Assembly (NCBI GenBank): GCA_026707735.1
Contig: JAPOWH010000024.1
Location: 1 to 64,000 of the forward strand
Source: Gammaproteobacteria bacterium
Lineage (GTDB): Bacteria > Pseudomonadota > Gammaproteobacteria > Pseudomonadales > Azotimanducaceae
Length of the DNA: 64,000 nucleotides
Reading direction: 5' to 3'
Part shown: positions 18,943 through 27,781 of the stretch, piece after piece
How positions within the stretch are numbered: position 1 is the stretch's first letter
Layout of the letters: every line of letters starts with the position of its first letter
The notes under the pieces: generated by a model
The model's database searches: none
What the model was told of the DNA's origin: nothing
Seen by the model: the letters and a program-made list of their open reading frames with translations, nothing else
Position numbers and translations under genes: made by a program

Positions 18943-18979
18943 TAAACGCTGTCGGTTCTCATAGTGGATCGGAGTTGAC

Positions 18980-19666
18980 ATGAATCAAACTAAAGTGCAA
19001 GTTTGGCTCGGCGTCGCCACGATTCTTTTAATCGCCGTTTTCGTCCACGCCCAAGAGACGTACGAAGCCGGCAAGGACTACTTGGTTGTTCCCACCAGAG
19101 ATGAAGCAGACAGCGAAGAAACTTCCGAGCAAGCGGACGAAACTATTGAGGTCTTAGAGTTCTTTGCATACGGCTGCATTCATTGCTACAGATTCGAACG
19201 CTACATCAAGAACTGGATGAAGAAAAAGGGCGAAGATGTCACGTTCACGCGGGAGCATTTAGTCTATGACGCAAGCTGGGTCCCGTTGGCGCGAGCCTAT
19301 TACGTTGCCGAAGATCTCAAAGTGCTACCAAAGGTTCACGACCGTTTGTTTCAGTACATTCACGACAGAGGCATTAACTTGAGCAGCGATGAACTGCTCA
19401 AGCGTCTTTTCAAGAGCCTAGCCGAAGTTGATGCTGAAACTTTCGAGGAAAAATACTGGTCCACAGAAACCAAGGAAAAGATTAAGTCTGCTGTGAGAAA
19501 GGCTAGCGATTGGAGAGTAATTAGCACGCCAAGTCTAGTCGTGGATGGCAAGTATCTAGTCAATACGAGAACGACAGACGGCAACCCAAAGAAAATATTC
19601 AAGGTTGTTGATTACTTAATCGATCAAATTCGCCAGGAAAGAAGCTCCGAAGTTCCCAATACCTGA
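18980..19666 (+). CDS. DsbA-like thiol:disulfide interchange protein 1 (CIHC)
   Basis: A 228-residue exported thioredoxin-fold protein of the DsbA family. It has a signal peptide (about 1-24), the family start YEAGKDYLVVPT, the active site CIHC in FFAYGCIHCYRFE (about residues 66-69), an inserted helical domain, and the cis-Pro loop as STPSLVV (about 184-190). E. coli DsbA has CPHC, so the redox potential may differ. GGAG precedes the ATG. It is the first of three tandem DsbA-like genes behind cytochrome c4, where Pseudomonas has one dsbA. Confidence 0.92.
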   Translation: MNQTKVQVWLGVATILLIAVFVHAQETYEAGKDYLVVPTRDEADSEETSEQADETIEVLEFFAYGCIHCYRFERYIKNWMKKKGEDVTFTREHLVYDASWVPLARAYYVAEDLKVLPKVHDRLFQYIHDRGINLSSDELLKRLFKSLAEVDAETFEEKYWSTETKEKIKSAVRKASDWRVISTPSLVVDGKYLVNTRTTDGNPKKIFKVVDYLIDQIRQERSSEVPNT

Positions 19667-19906
19667 CTTCTTTCTTCTCCGGTGCTGCATACGCATTCAA
19701 AGAGTTCGTTCTCAGGAATGGAGATTCACGACCAACTCGTGCCACAGTGCTGCAATTCACGAGCGCTGCCCGGAGAAACATTTCGAGTGCCAGCTGGTCG
19801 AACCCTTTGTGTACGCCTCAACTCTAAGCGTCACTCACCAAAAGCGAGTTGTGTGGCTCGCGTTACTGAATTTGCCAGCTAGCCGGTTTTCTAAGGTGAA
19901 TTAGCT

Positions 19907-20614
19907 ATGCGACTCTTCAAGATTCAATTGCGAATAGGAATTCTCTGCTTTCTATTGGTTCCCTGCGTGGCAATCGCGCAAAACGAAGAGTATGTGGAAG
20001 GGGAACATTATCTAGTCCTCCCGACTCAATTTGATACATCCACCGAACAATCGTCGGACGAAACGGACGATGTGATCGAAGTGATTGAGTTCTTTGCCTA
20101 CAACTGTAAGTTTTGCTATCAGTTTGAAGCCCACATTACCGAATGGCTAAAGTCGAAAGCCGACGATGTGTCGTTTGATCGCGAACACGTGACGTGGAAC
20201 AACGCTCAGATACTCTTGGCGAAAGCCTACTATGCAGCGGTCGAGCTCGAGGTCTTGCCGAAAGTCCATACTCCGATGTTCAAGGCAATTCATGACCATC
20301 AATTGAGTATGACTCGCGGGGACAGACTGTCAATGTTGTTCGACAACGCGGCTGATGTTGAACCAGAGACATTCGATGAAACGTTCAGCTCCGCTGCCGT
20401 ATCGGATCGACTGCAAGAATGTACTACGAAGATGCGCGTTTGGCGCATTGCAACAAGCGGTACGCCGTCACTTGTGGTTGGGGGCAAGTACCTGATCGAT
20501 ACCGAAACGGCTGGAGGCCACAGCGGCATGTTCCCCATCGTAGACTTTCTTGTCGACAAGATTAGAGAGGAGCAAGAAGCTTCCGCTCGCGTGTCTCAAA
20601 GTGAGTCTGAATGA
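19907..20614 (+). CDS. DsbA-like thiol:disulfide interchange protein 2 (CKFC)
   Basis: The second tandem DsbA-family protein, 235 residues, with a signal peptide (about 1-24, ending AIAQ), the shared YVEGEHYLVLPT N-terminal block, the active site CKFC in AYNCKFCYQFE (about 67-70) and the cis-Pro loop GTPSLVV (about 187). It is separated from its predecessor by 240 bases without a recognisable gene, so it may have its own promoter. AAGGTGAA lies about 10 bases ahead of the ATG. The Lys-Phe dipeptide between the cysteines is unlike E. coli DsbA. Confidence 0.9.
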   Translation: MRLFKIQLRIGILCFLLVPCVAIAQNEEYVEGEHYLVLPTQFDTSTEQSSDETDDVIEVIEFFAYNCKFCYQFEAHITEWLKSKADDVSFDREHVTWNNAQILLAKAYYAAVELEVLPKVHTPMFKAIHDHQLSMTRGDRLSMLFDNAADVEPETFDETFSSAAVSDRLQECTTKMRVWRIATSGTPSLVVGGKYLIDTETAGGHSGMFPIVDFLVDKIREEQEASARVSQSESE

Positions 20615-20778
20615 CTCGCCATTGCTCTGGGATATTTGCGTAAGCGCATTTGTCTGACCAAGATTGATGCTTGCGGCATGCAAATCGCAATCAAAAGTGT
20701 CAAACATACAAGGGGCCAAGCGCGAAACCTACATATCATTGTTCGTGCCGTCCTAATTGCAGTTGTGGGGATATTGTG

Positions 20779-21492
20779 ATGTCAAGCATCAACGTTTCAC
20801 TCCGTCTAGCCAGTGCTGTGCTTCTCCTTTGCGCGCTGCACTCTGGAGCGCAAGGCCAAGACGCCGACAACGAACGTGTGGCCTATCGTGAAGGCAAGGA
20901 TTATTCCCTGTTGCCGATGCGAACAAGGACTGAAAATGAAGCCGCGAAAGAGGCTGATAGCGAGAATGTCGAGGTGGTAGCGGTGTTTTCGTATGCCTGT
21001 CCCTTTTGCTACAAATACGAATCGACTGTTACGGAATGGCTGAAAACCAAGGACGACTCCGTTGCCTTCAGGCGCGAACATATGGCCAGTGGACGGGCGC
21101 TCGAAAATCTCGCGCGTGCCTATTACATAGCTGAGGATCTCAAGATACTGCCAAAAACGCATGACGCGTTGTTCAAGGCGATTCACGTGTTCGAGCTCGA
21201 GCCTTACGGGGAAGACGACCTGCAACGCATGTACAAGAGACTTGCTGATGTCGACAGTAAGACATTCAGCGACAAATTCTGGTCGAGCGAGATTCACGAA
21301 AGAGTCAAAGAGAGCAAGAAGACGCTACGCGACTGGCGTATTACTGGAGTACCTTGCGTCGTTGTCGGGGGAAGGTACCTCGTTGATGCGGAAATGTCCG
21401 ACGGCGAAGCGAGCAAGATGTTCGCGGTCGTGGACTATCTAGTTACAAAGATTCAGGGAGAACGGGACCCCTCGGCGGATCCCCCAGCCTGA
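20779..21492 (+). CDS. DsbA-like thiol:disulfide interchange protein 3 (CPFC)
   Basis: The third tandem DsbA-family protein, about 237 residues from ATG 20779. This start places the signal peptide (LRLASAVLLLCALHSGAQG) at the N-terminus; the in-frame upstream opening from 20671 gives a poor leader. The active site is CPFC in SYACPFCYKYE (about 74-77). The cis-Pro loop reads GVPCVVV, so a cysteine follows the cis-Pro, unlike the Ser in the other two copies. That extra Cys could alter redox behaviour. Confidence 0.9.
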   Translation: MSSINVSLRLASAVLLLCALHSGAQGQDADNERVAYREGKDYSLLPMRTRTENEAAKEADSENVEVVAVFSYACPFCYKYESTVTEWLKTKDDSVAFRREHMASGRALENLARAYYIAEDLKILPKTHDALFKAIHVFELEPYGEDDLQRMYKRLADVDSKTFSDKFWSSEIHERVKESKKTLRDWRITGVPCVVVGGRYLVDAEMSDGEASKMFAVVDYLVTKIQGERDPSADPPA

Positions 21493-21511
21493 ATTCACTC
21501 AAGCCACTAGG

Positions 21512-21724
21512 CTAGCTCTCCTTATTGCCATTGAAGTCTATGCTGATTGCCTGGAGAATGCGATTTTCCAGAGCACAGACTGGGTTGTTTGACATGCACG
21601 CAGCTCCATCATTGGTAAAGTCGGTGTCATTTAAGTAGTTTCCTGAGAGCGGAATCGGATGGGAGACAAGCGCTCCTCGTCCGGAGTGAATCGGTAGATT
21701 CGTTTCTATCTTATTGTGAAAAAT
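21512..21724 (-). other. Short open frame without start, possible gene remnant
   Basis: In the 263-base gap between dsbA copy 3 and the ABC genes, one minus-strand frame is open for 70 codons between stops and reads sensibly (LVSHPIPLSGNYLNDTD, later CMSNNPVCALENRILQ). It has no ATG until late and no clear ribosome site. I do not recognise it. It could be the tail of a decayed gene for an exported protein, or chance. Confidence 0.2.
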
Positions 21725-21755
21725 TCAGTGCTACAAACTAACCAACGGGCTGCTA

Positions 21756-23564
21756 TTAGCGATATGAGCTAGCTTGGATTTCGTAGAGTTCAGCATATTG
21801 TCCGGCTGACATCATCAGCTCCTCGTGGGATCCGCACTCGACTACTCGAGAACCTTCCATCACGATGATTTGGTCCGCCATTCTCACGGTGCTGAATCGA
21901 TGTGAGACCAGCAAGGTAATCCGCCCAGTTGCCGACTCGGTCTGCGAATTCCCGTTTTGTTGCGCGGCTTTCGCGTAGCGTTCGAAGAGCGCATGTTCTG
22001 TCTCGGCGTCAAGGGCGGCAGTCGGCTCGTCCAGCATGAGGAGCAACGGTTCGTCGCGCATGAAGCCTCGAGCCAACGACAGCTTTTGCCACTGACCAAA
22101 GCTCACCTCCACTCCGTTTTGCCAAGTCGGGCCAAGTTGAGTGTCGAGGCCTGAAGGAAGTTGATCCAGCACGTCCTCCGCTCCGGCTCTGGTCACGGCG
22201 GTCTCAACGGCCGGCCGGCTGTCGATGCGAGGTTGGTCGCCGAGCCCCACAGTTTGATCGGCCACCAATTCGAAACGGAAGAAATCCTGAAATGCTCCAG
22301 CCAGTCGTTCTCTCCATGCAAGTGGATCCATCTGACCGAGATCCTTGCCGTCTACTAGAATCCGTCCGGATGTGGGTTCGTACATGCCAGCAAGCAGCTT
22401 CACAATTGTTGTCTTTCCGGCACCGTTCTCTCCCACAAGCGCAACTACCGCGCCCGCATCTATGTGGAAACTGACGTTCTCAAGTGCCGGGCTACCCGTT
22501 CCCGGATAGCAGAAAGTGACGCTGTCGAAGGTTATGCCTCGTTTCAAGTCAGCTGGAACGGGATTCTTGCGCTGCTTTGTCATCGCTTCGGCATAGTCCT
22601 CGAGCCAAGCAAGCCGCTTTGCGCCATCCATCCATATGCCACGTAGAAACCCCAGTTCGCCGACCGTCGCGCTGATATACGCCGCAAGGCGCGAACCTGC
22701 GGCGAGAACGAGCAGCGCGGCACCCGGAGGTGCGGCCAAGACGTAGACTGTGAAAACGACAGCACCGACGTAGCCCGCACCAAAGATCGCCCAAGCCACG
22801 ACGGAAATGCCTGCTGTGTGCCACCTAGCTCGGGCAATGGGCCGATACCATCGTCGCCAAGCCTGGTGCCGGTCGTGAATTACTCGATCACCAATATTGG
22901 ACAAGCGCACTTCTTTGCCTGGTGAGGCTGTTGTTGCAATGTCAAAGAGGTGTTTGGACAGGCGCGACGCGGGGGCGTTCTGCTCCTCGATTCGGCGTTC
23001 CACTCCTGGCCGAGTCGTAGAGGAAACAACCGTAGGCAAAGCCGCTACAGCCAAAAGCAGGAGAGACGGATGAACGGAACAAAGCAATGCGCCTGTAATA
23101 CCCAATCGGATGAACCACCCAGCAGTGGCAAACATCGAGTGGTACATATGGTCCAAAGTAAATACCTGATCGCGGAGAACCGTAAGACGGTCAAGGTACT
23201 CCGGACGCTCGTGGTGAGCTATGGTCGACACGCTGGCTTGCAGATGCGCGACGTGTGATTCGAGAGCGATGGACACGCGATCGCGGAATCTGCGTTGAGT
23301 GCGGTCACTGACGACACGCAACGCCCAGGTCAAGGTGGCGGACAGTCCAAGTCCCAATGCCCCAACCCATATGTAGACCGAATTGTCCTGAAGCAAGCCA
23401 TTGGCGAGCAGCATCAACCATAGTGCAAATAACGCATCGGGCAATGCGGCGCAAATCGTCAATGCAAAAGCTATGAGCAGAAGCCAAGGTTCTGCCGTGT
23501 AGCCGCGCTTGACGGCTCGCCACATCGACGGCAATGCCGCCGGCATTGCTTCAATCGAGGACAT
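21756..23564 (-). CDS. ABC exporter half-transporter A (TMD-NBD)
   Basis: About 602 residues: an N-terminal ABC-exporter membrane domain (six hydrophobic stretches between residues 20 and 300) fused to an ATPase domain. Walker A is GENGAGKTT, the Q-loop FQDFFRFEL, Walker B LLLMLDEPTAALD with the catalytic Glu, and the H-loop SHRFSTV. The signature motif is degenerate: VSFGQWQ in place of LSGGQ. ATG at 23564 overlaps the partner gene by 14 bases; an in-frame start at 23636 is possible but would overlap by 86. It pairs with the gene upstream, probably as a heterodimer with one weakened ATP site. The substrate is unknown (lipid, peptide or drug export). Confidence 0.88.
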   Translation of the reverse strand: MSSIEAMPAALPSMWRAVKRGYTAEPWLLLIAFALTICAALPDALFALWLMLLANGLLQDNSVYIWVGALGLGLSATLTWALRVVSDRTQRRFRDRVSIALESHVAHLQASVSTIAHHERPEYLDRLTVLRDQVFTLDHMYHSMFATAGWFIRLGITGALLCSVHPSLLLLAVAALPTVVSSTTRPGVERRIEEQNAPASRLSKHLFDIATTASPGKEVRLSNIGDRVIHDRHQAWRRWYRPIARARWHTAGISVVAWAIFGAGYVGAVVFTVYVLAAPPGAALLVLAAGSRLAAYISATVGELGFLRGIWMDGAKRLAWLEDYAEAMTKQRKNPVPADLKRGITFDSVTFCYPGTGSPALENVSFHIDAGAVVALVGENGAGKTTIVKLLAGMYEPTSGRILVDGKDLGQMDPLAWRERLAGAFQDFFRFELVADQTVGLGDQPRIDSRPAVETAVTRAGAEDVLDQLPSGLDTQLGPTWQNGVEVSFGQWQKLSLARGFMRDEPLLLMLDEPTAALDAETEHALFERYAKAAQQNGNSQTESATGRITLLVSHRFSTVRMADQIIVMEGSRVVECGSHEELMMSAGQYAELYEIQASSYR

Positions 23565-25350
23565 CGAGCGCGAGACCAGGTTCTCCTTCGGTAAATCGGG
23601 AGGCTTGGAGGTCGAACATGGTTCGATAGCGTCCATTCCGTTGCATTAACGCCTCGTGCGACCCCTCTTCCATGACTCGGCCATGCTCGAGAACGCAAAT
23701 GCGGTCCACTTGGCGCACGGTAGAGAACCTATGGGAAATCAATATGGTCGTAATGTCGCGCGTTTCCTGCAGGATGCGCCCAAATATCTCCCGTTCACCT
23801 CTAACGTCCAATTGAGCGGTGGGTTCGTCTAGCAGCACGATTCCGGCTCCGCAGTACCTTGCACACAGTGCTCGGGCTAGCGCGATTCTCTGCCATTGGC
23901 CTCCCGACAAGTCGATTCCATTGGCGTAAGCCTTGCTCAATGTCGTGTCGAGGCTGGTCAAGTTGCTCGCACCGGCCTGTTCCAATGCACGAAGGACGAT
24001 TTCGTCGGTAGCCTGCCCACTCGGGTCGACGTTGTCGCGCAGCGTAAGTTCATATCGCACGAAGTCCTGAAAGACGGCAGTTATTCGACTTCGCCAAGTT
24101 GTAAGATCCCAGTCGCAAAGATCCATTCCATCGATTTCTATGGATCCCTTGGTGGGGTCGTAGAGCCTGCACAGCAGCTTCGCCAACGTGGTCTTGCCCG
24201 CACCGTTTTGTCCCACGATTGCGAGGGAGGAGCCAGCGGGGATAGAAAGGTCAAGGTCTTCAAGTATGGTCTTCTCGCCTGTGGGATACTTGAAGCTGAC
24301 GTTTCGGAAGCAGATATCTCTCTTGGGTTGCGTGTTCGATGCATGAGTGCCATTCTGAAGTGACCCAATGTCGTACATTGATCTGCGCAAACGCATAGTC
24401 GCACCGGCGGGAGCAGCGGCACTGTCCAAGGCCCACGAAAGACCCCCAAAGGCGATCATGCTTGTAGTGAATGCCAGACTGGCAAACGTGACCATTCGGT
24501 CCAATCCGAGTTCATTGGACGCCACGTCGATGGCCATGAATGTGAAGACGATCGCGTTAGCACCCAGTACGACAAGCAAACTCCAAATGACGGGTTGTTC
24601 GCGCAGTCGGGTGGCTTCCCAGCGAAGGTCGTGAAGGCGTCGTCTGTGTGAGCGGAAGCGATCGACAATCCATGAGGCCAGTCCAAAAAGACGTATCTCC
24701 TTGGAGGCTGGCGGATTGACAGCGATCTTGTATGCGTAGTCGGCATGTCGCTGCGCATTGCGAACTGTTTCAGTGTTCCGGTCTCTCCACACTCCGCTCT
24801 CTCGTAGCAAGTAGTGAGTGGAGATCCAGGCGCCCCCGAGCACTAGAGGGGCCCACCACGCATAGGCTGCAAGGATCGCGCATGCGACCAGGCCGGCGCA
24901 CAATTCCACAAGCCCGGATGCGATGAAGTCCATTGAGATTGACAGTGGTGGCCCTGATATGCCTAAGTCAAAGTCGCGCGCCATGGCAAGATCGTTGGTT
25001 ACTTCGGCGTGCTCGAGATGTCCCATACCCTCGGGCCGAACGCACGTTTCGCTCAGTCGATCGTAGAGCAGACATCCAACATGATCGCCTAAATTCTTGC
25101 TTACGACCAAATGGAGGGGCGGCAGAACCTGAACCAGTACGAAGAACGATCCGAGTAGAATCAGCGGCTCAAGCAGATCGGATTGCCTTTCTACAGCGCC
25201 TATCAGCGTTCCCATGGCGACAGCCAGCAGGGCGGGGAGCAAACCTCGACCAATTAGAAGCAGCCACCACGCGACGGCAAGTGACAAATGAGCCCGATGC
25301 AATAGCATCATGTATCGCCATTCGTCGCGAGATGTAATTCGATCAATCAA
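23551..25350 (-). CDS. ABC exporter half-transporter B (TMD-NBD)
   Basis: A 599-residue partner of the preceding half-transporter with the same TMD-NBD layout. Walker A is GQNGAGKTT, the Q-loop FQDFVRYEL, the canonical signature DLSGGQWQR, Walker B IVLLDEPTAQLD and the H-loop SHRFSTV. It starts with TTG at 25350, supported by AAGGA about 6 bases upstream, and its end overlaps the start of half-transporter A. It is transcribed divergently from the IMPase-family gene at 25.4 kb. No dedicated substrate or accessory gene is adjacent, so the cargo cannot be inferred. Confidence 0.88.
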   Translation of the reverse strand: MIDRITSRDEWRYMMLLHRAHLSLAVAWWLLLIGRGLLPALLAVAMGTLIGAVERQSDLLEPLILLGSFFVLVQVLPPLHLVVSKNLGDHVGCLLYDRLSETCVRPEGMGHLEHAEVTNDLAMARDFDLGISGPPLSISMDFIASGLVELCAGLVACAILAAYAWWAPLVLGGAWISTHYLLRESGVWRDRNTETVRNAQRHADYAYKIAVNPPASKEIRLFGLASWIVDRFRSHRRRLHDLRWEATRLREQPVIWSLLVVLGANAIVFTFMAIDVASNELGLDRMVTFASLAFTTSMIAFGGLSWALDSAAAPAGATMRLRRSMYDIGSLQNGTHASNTQPKRDICFRNVSFKYPTGEKTILEDLDLSIPAGSSLAIVGQNGAGKTTLAKLLCRLYDPTKGSIEIDGMDLCDWDLTTWRSRITAVFQDFVRYELTLRDNVDPSGQATDEIVLRALEQAGASNLTSLDTTLSKAYANGIDLSGGQWQRIALARALCARYCGAGIVLLDEPTAQLDVRGEREIFGRILQETRDITTILISHRFSTVRQVDRICVLEHGRVMEEGSHEALMQRNGRYRTMFDLQASRFTEGEPGLALDVLD

Positions 25351-25424
25351 GCTAGTTCCTTGAATCCTGTGAGCTGCGTTGGATCTCGATGTGACGATGC
25401 AAACTAAGAGTAATCGAACTTTAT

Positions 25425-26264
25425 TTGAATGAGACTATGCAATTGCAGAGATATAAGGGAGATGTTTCCCAGGAGAAGCTAGAAACTCTCGTGGAGTTTG
25501 CCAAGAAAACCGTGGTCCAAGCCGGCAAAGTAGTGTTGAAGGGGTTTAGGACACGACGCGAGTTCGTTGACAAGTCTGATGGCTCAGACTTTGATCCCGT
25601 CACCGCATCCGATCGAAACGGCGAGAAACTGATAAGGGACGCCATAGCAAAGCATTGGCCTGAACACGGAGTGTTAGGTGAGGAATTCGGCCATCATCCC
25701 GGAAACGGTCTTACCTGGGTGATGGATCCAATAGATGGAACTCGTGCCTTCGTAAGCGGATTGCTCCACTGGGGTGTCTTGCTCTCGCTTTACGATGGAC
25801 GAAATGTCCTGCTGGGTGCCATGTATCAACCCTATGTAGAGGAACTTTACTGGGGAACCGAAAAGGAGTCCCACATGTTGCAAGGCGGTCAGATACGGCG
25901 TTTGCAAACCAGCGATTGCACTGACATTTCGGAAGCCATACTGTCTACGACGGATCCTCGTCTCTTTCAGGATCCCTCAGAGTCTGACGCGTTTCGAAAA
26001 GTGGAAAACAAAGTGCGGCTTTGCCGGTACGGTGGCGATTGCTATCAGTACGGTCTTGTGGCCATGGGGTTTATTGACGTTGTCATTGAGAACTCGCTAA
26101 ACCCGTGGGATATCCAGGCACTGATCCCAATTGTCAGGGGAGCAGGAGGTTGCATTTCCACTTGGGATGGAAACGACCCCTGCATGGGTGACCGCGCGGT
26201 GGCCACCTGCTCCAAAAGGCTACATGAGCAGGTATTGAATGCACTTAACAGCGCGGAGAATTGA
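25425..26264 (+). CDS. hisN: Inositol-monophosphatase family, histidinol-phosphatase (HisN) type
   Basis: A Mg-dependent phosphatase of the IMPase fold, about 276-280 residues. The metal site is complete: GEEFG (about 85-89), MDPIDGT (about 99-105) and NPWDIQA (about 226-232). The sequence WVMDPIDGTRAFVSGLLHWG is characteristic of the histidinol-phosphatase subgroup, so dephosphorylation of histidinol phosphate in histidine synthesis is likely. Other IMPase substrates cannot be excluded. The start is uncertain: TTG 25425 or ATG 25437, neither with a strong ribosome site. It is divergent from the ABC exporter. Confidence 0.85.
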   Translation: MNETMQLQRYKGDVSQEKLETLVEFAKKTVVQAGKVVLKGFRTRREFVDKSDGSDFDPVTASDRNGEKLIRDAIAKHWPEHGVLGEEFGHHPGNGLTWVMDPIDGTRAFVSGLLHWGVLLSLYDGRNVLLGAMYQPYVEELYWGTEKESHMLQGGQIRRLQTSDCTDISEAILSTTDPRLFQDPSESDAFRKVENKVRLCRYGGDCYQYGLVAMGFIDVVIENSLNPWDIQALIPIVRGAGGCISTWDGNDPCMGDRAVATCSKRLHEQVLNALNSAEN

Positions 26265-26329
26265 AATCGCGTCGAAACAACGAGCGTACCCACTAATATA
26301 CGCAACTTAGTCAGGAAACTTCATGAGCG

Positions 26330-27781
26330 ATGAGTGAATTGGCCTTCGCGTCGGCCTCCAAGTTGGCGCAAATGATTCGGGAAAAGGAAATATCAAGCGT
26401 TGAGTTGCTGGAGTTCTATCTACACCGTGTGGACGAGTACAACCCGGGACTGAACGCGATCATCTGGCATATGCGCGACGAGGCCATGGATGCTGCCAAG
26501 AAAGCCGATGAAAAGTTGGCCGCTAACGACTCTATAGGGACATTGCACGGTGTTCCCATGACTATCAAGGAATCGTACGATGTCGCCGGCACGCCAAGTA
26601 CTTGGGGTGTGCCTGAACTTAGGGATAATTTTCCCCCCGTGGATGCCCTGTCCGTCAAAAGGCTAAAGAATGCTGGTGTTGTACTCTTTGGAAAGACGAA
26701 TGTTCCTTTAAGGTTATCGGACTTCCAAAGCTACAACGACATCTACGGCACGACGAACAATCCCTGGGACGTTTTGCGCATTCCCGGAGGCTCATCTGGC
26801 GGTTCGGCCGCTTCCCTAGCCGCCGGGTTGACAGGGATCGACTCCGGGTCGGACATAGGCGGATCAATTCGTAATCCTGCTCACTTTTGCGGAATATTTG
26901 GGCACAAGCCAACGTGGAACTTGTTGCCTCCAAGAGGACATGCCACGCCTGGAATTCTCTCTCCTTCCGATCTCTCAGTTATTGGTCCAATGGCTCGTTC
27001 AGCGGACGATCTTGAGCTTGCCGTCAAGGCGATGGCGGGACCTGATGAAATTCAGTCCAGAGGCCTCAGTTTGAGCTTGCAGCCGTCTGGCAAGAAACCA
27101 AGCCAGTGGAACGTGGCGGTGTGGCAAAACGACGACGTTGCGCCTGTAGACAGTGAAGTGGAAGCGCGTGTGGTGTCAGTTGCGGAGGCACTCAAAGGCT
27201 TGGGAGCCAGCGTGAATTTTGAAGGCCGTCCCGCTTTCGCGGCTGACCAGGTGCACACAACCTACCAGAGCTTGTTGAACGCCACTATGACGTGTCGACT
27301 ACCTGACGACGACTACCAGCAGCTGGTTGAACGCGTCGAGTCTCAAGAATCAGATGGCGAGGATCCTCGGTCGAATCAAGTACGTCGTTCACAGGTAGCT
27401 CGATTCAAAGATTGGACACGCTACAACGAAGAACGTACGCACGTTAGATGGAAGTGGCACGAATTCTTCGAGACGTACGATGTGGTGATTGCGCCAATCA
27501 TGGCGACTTCGGCATTCGAGCACGACCACCGTCCCATGTGGGAACGATCGATTATGGTCAACGGGCAGGAACAAGGCTATTTCACACAGTTGTTCTGGGC
27601 CGGCCTTGCCGTTAATGCCTACCTGCCCTCCACGGTAGTGCCTACGGGACCAGACTCGAAAGGACTGCCTATCGGCGTGCAAATCATAGGACCAGAATAT
27701 GGCGACTTCATCACCATCGAAGTGGCCAAGATTCTGGAGCGAGAGGGTTTTTCGTTCACTGCTCCACCGAAGTATCGTTGA
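26330..27781 (+). CDS. Amidase (amidase-signature family)
   Basis: A 483-residue amidase-signature hydrolase. The Ser-cisSer-Lys triad is visible: Lys in MTIKESYD (about 80-87), the cis-Ser in GGSSGGSAAS (about 152-161) and the nucleophile in GSDIGGSIRNPA (about 172-183). It hydrolyses carboxamides; the specific substrate cannot be told. It is not GatA, because no gatB or gatC is nearby and the C-terminal region differs. AGGAAA precedes the ATG. Its stop overlaps the mvaD start by 3 bases, so it shares a transcript with the mevalonate genes, although a functional link is not obvious. Confidence 0.9.
   Translation: MSELAFASASKLAQMIREKEISSVELLEFYLHRVDEYNPGLNAIIWHMRDEAMDAAKKADEKLAANDSIGTLHGVPMTIKESYDVAGTPSTWGVPELRDNFPPVDALSVKRLKNAGVVLFGKTNVPLRLSDFQSYNDIYGTTNNPWDVLRIPGGSSGGSAASLAAGLTGIDSGSDIGGSIRNPAHFCGIFGHKPTWNLLPPRGHATPGILSPSDLSVIGPMARSADDLELAVKAMAGPDEIQSRGLSLSLQPSGKKPSQWNVAVWQNDDVAPVDSEVEARVVSVAEALKGLGASVNFEGRPAFAADQVHTTYQSLLNATMTCRLPDDDYQQLVERVESQESDGEDPRSNQVRRSQVARFKDWTRYNEERTHVRWKWHEFFETYDVVIAPIMATSAFEHDHRPMWERSIMVNGQEQGYFTQLFWAGLAVNAYLPSTVVPTGPDSKGLPIGVQIIGPEYGDFITIEVAKILEREGFSFTAPPKYR

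Noticed and set aside
26330..27781. Amidase as GatA of the tRNA amidotransferase
   Set aside because: No gatB or gatC is adjacent, and the region after the Ser triad differs from GatA. The GatB/YqeY-domain gene at 56.9 kb is a separate small protein.
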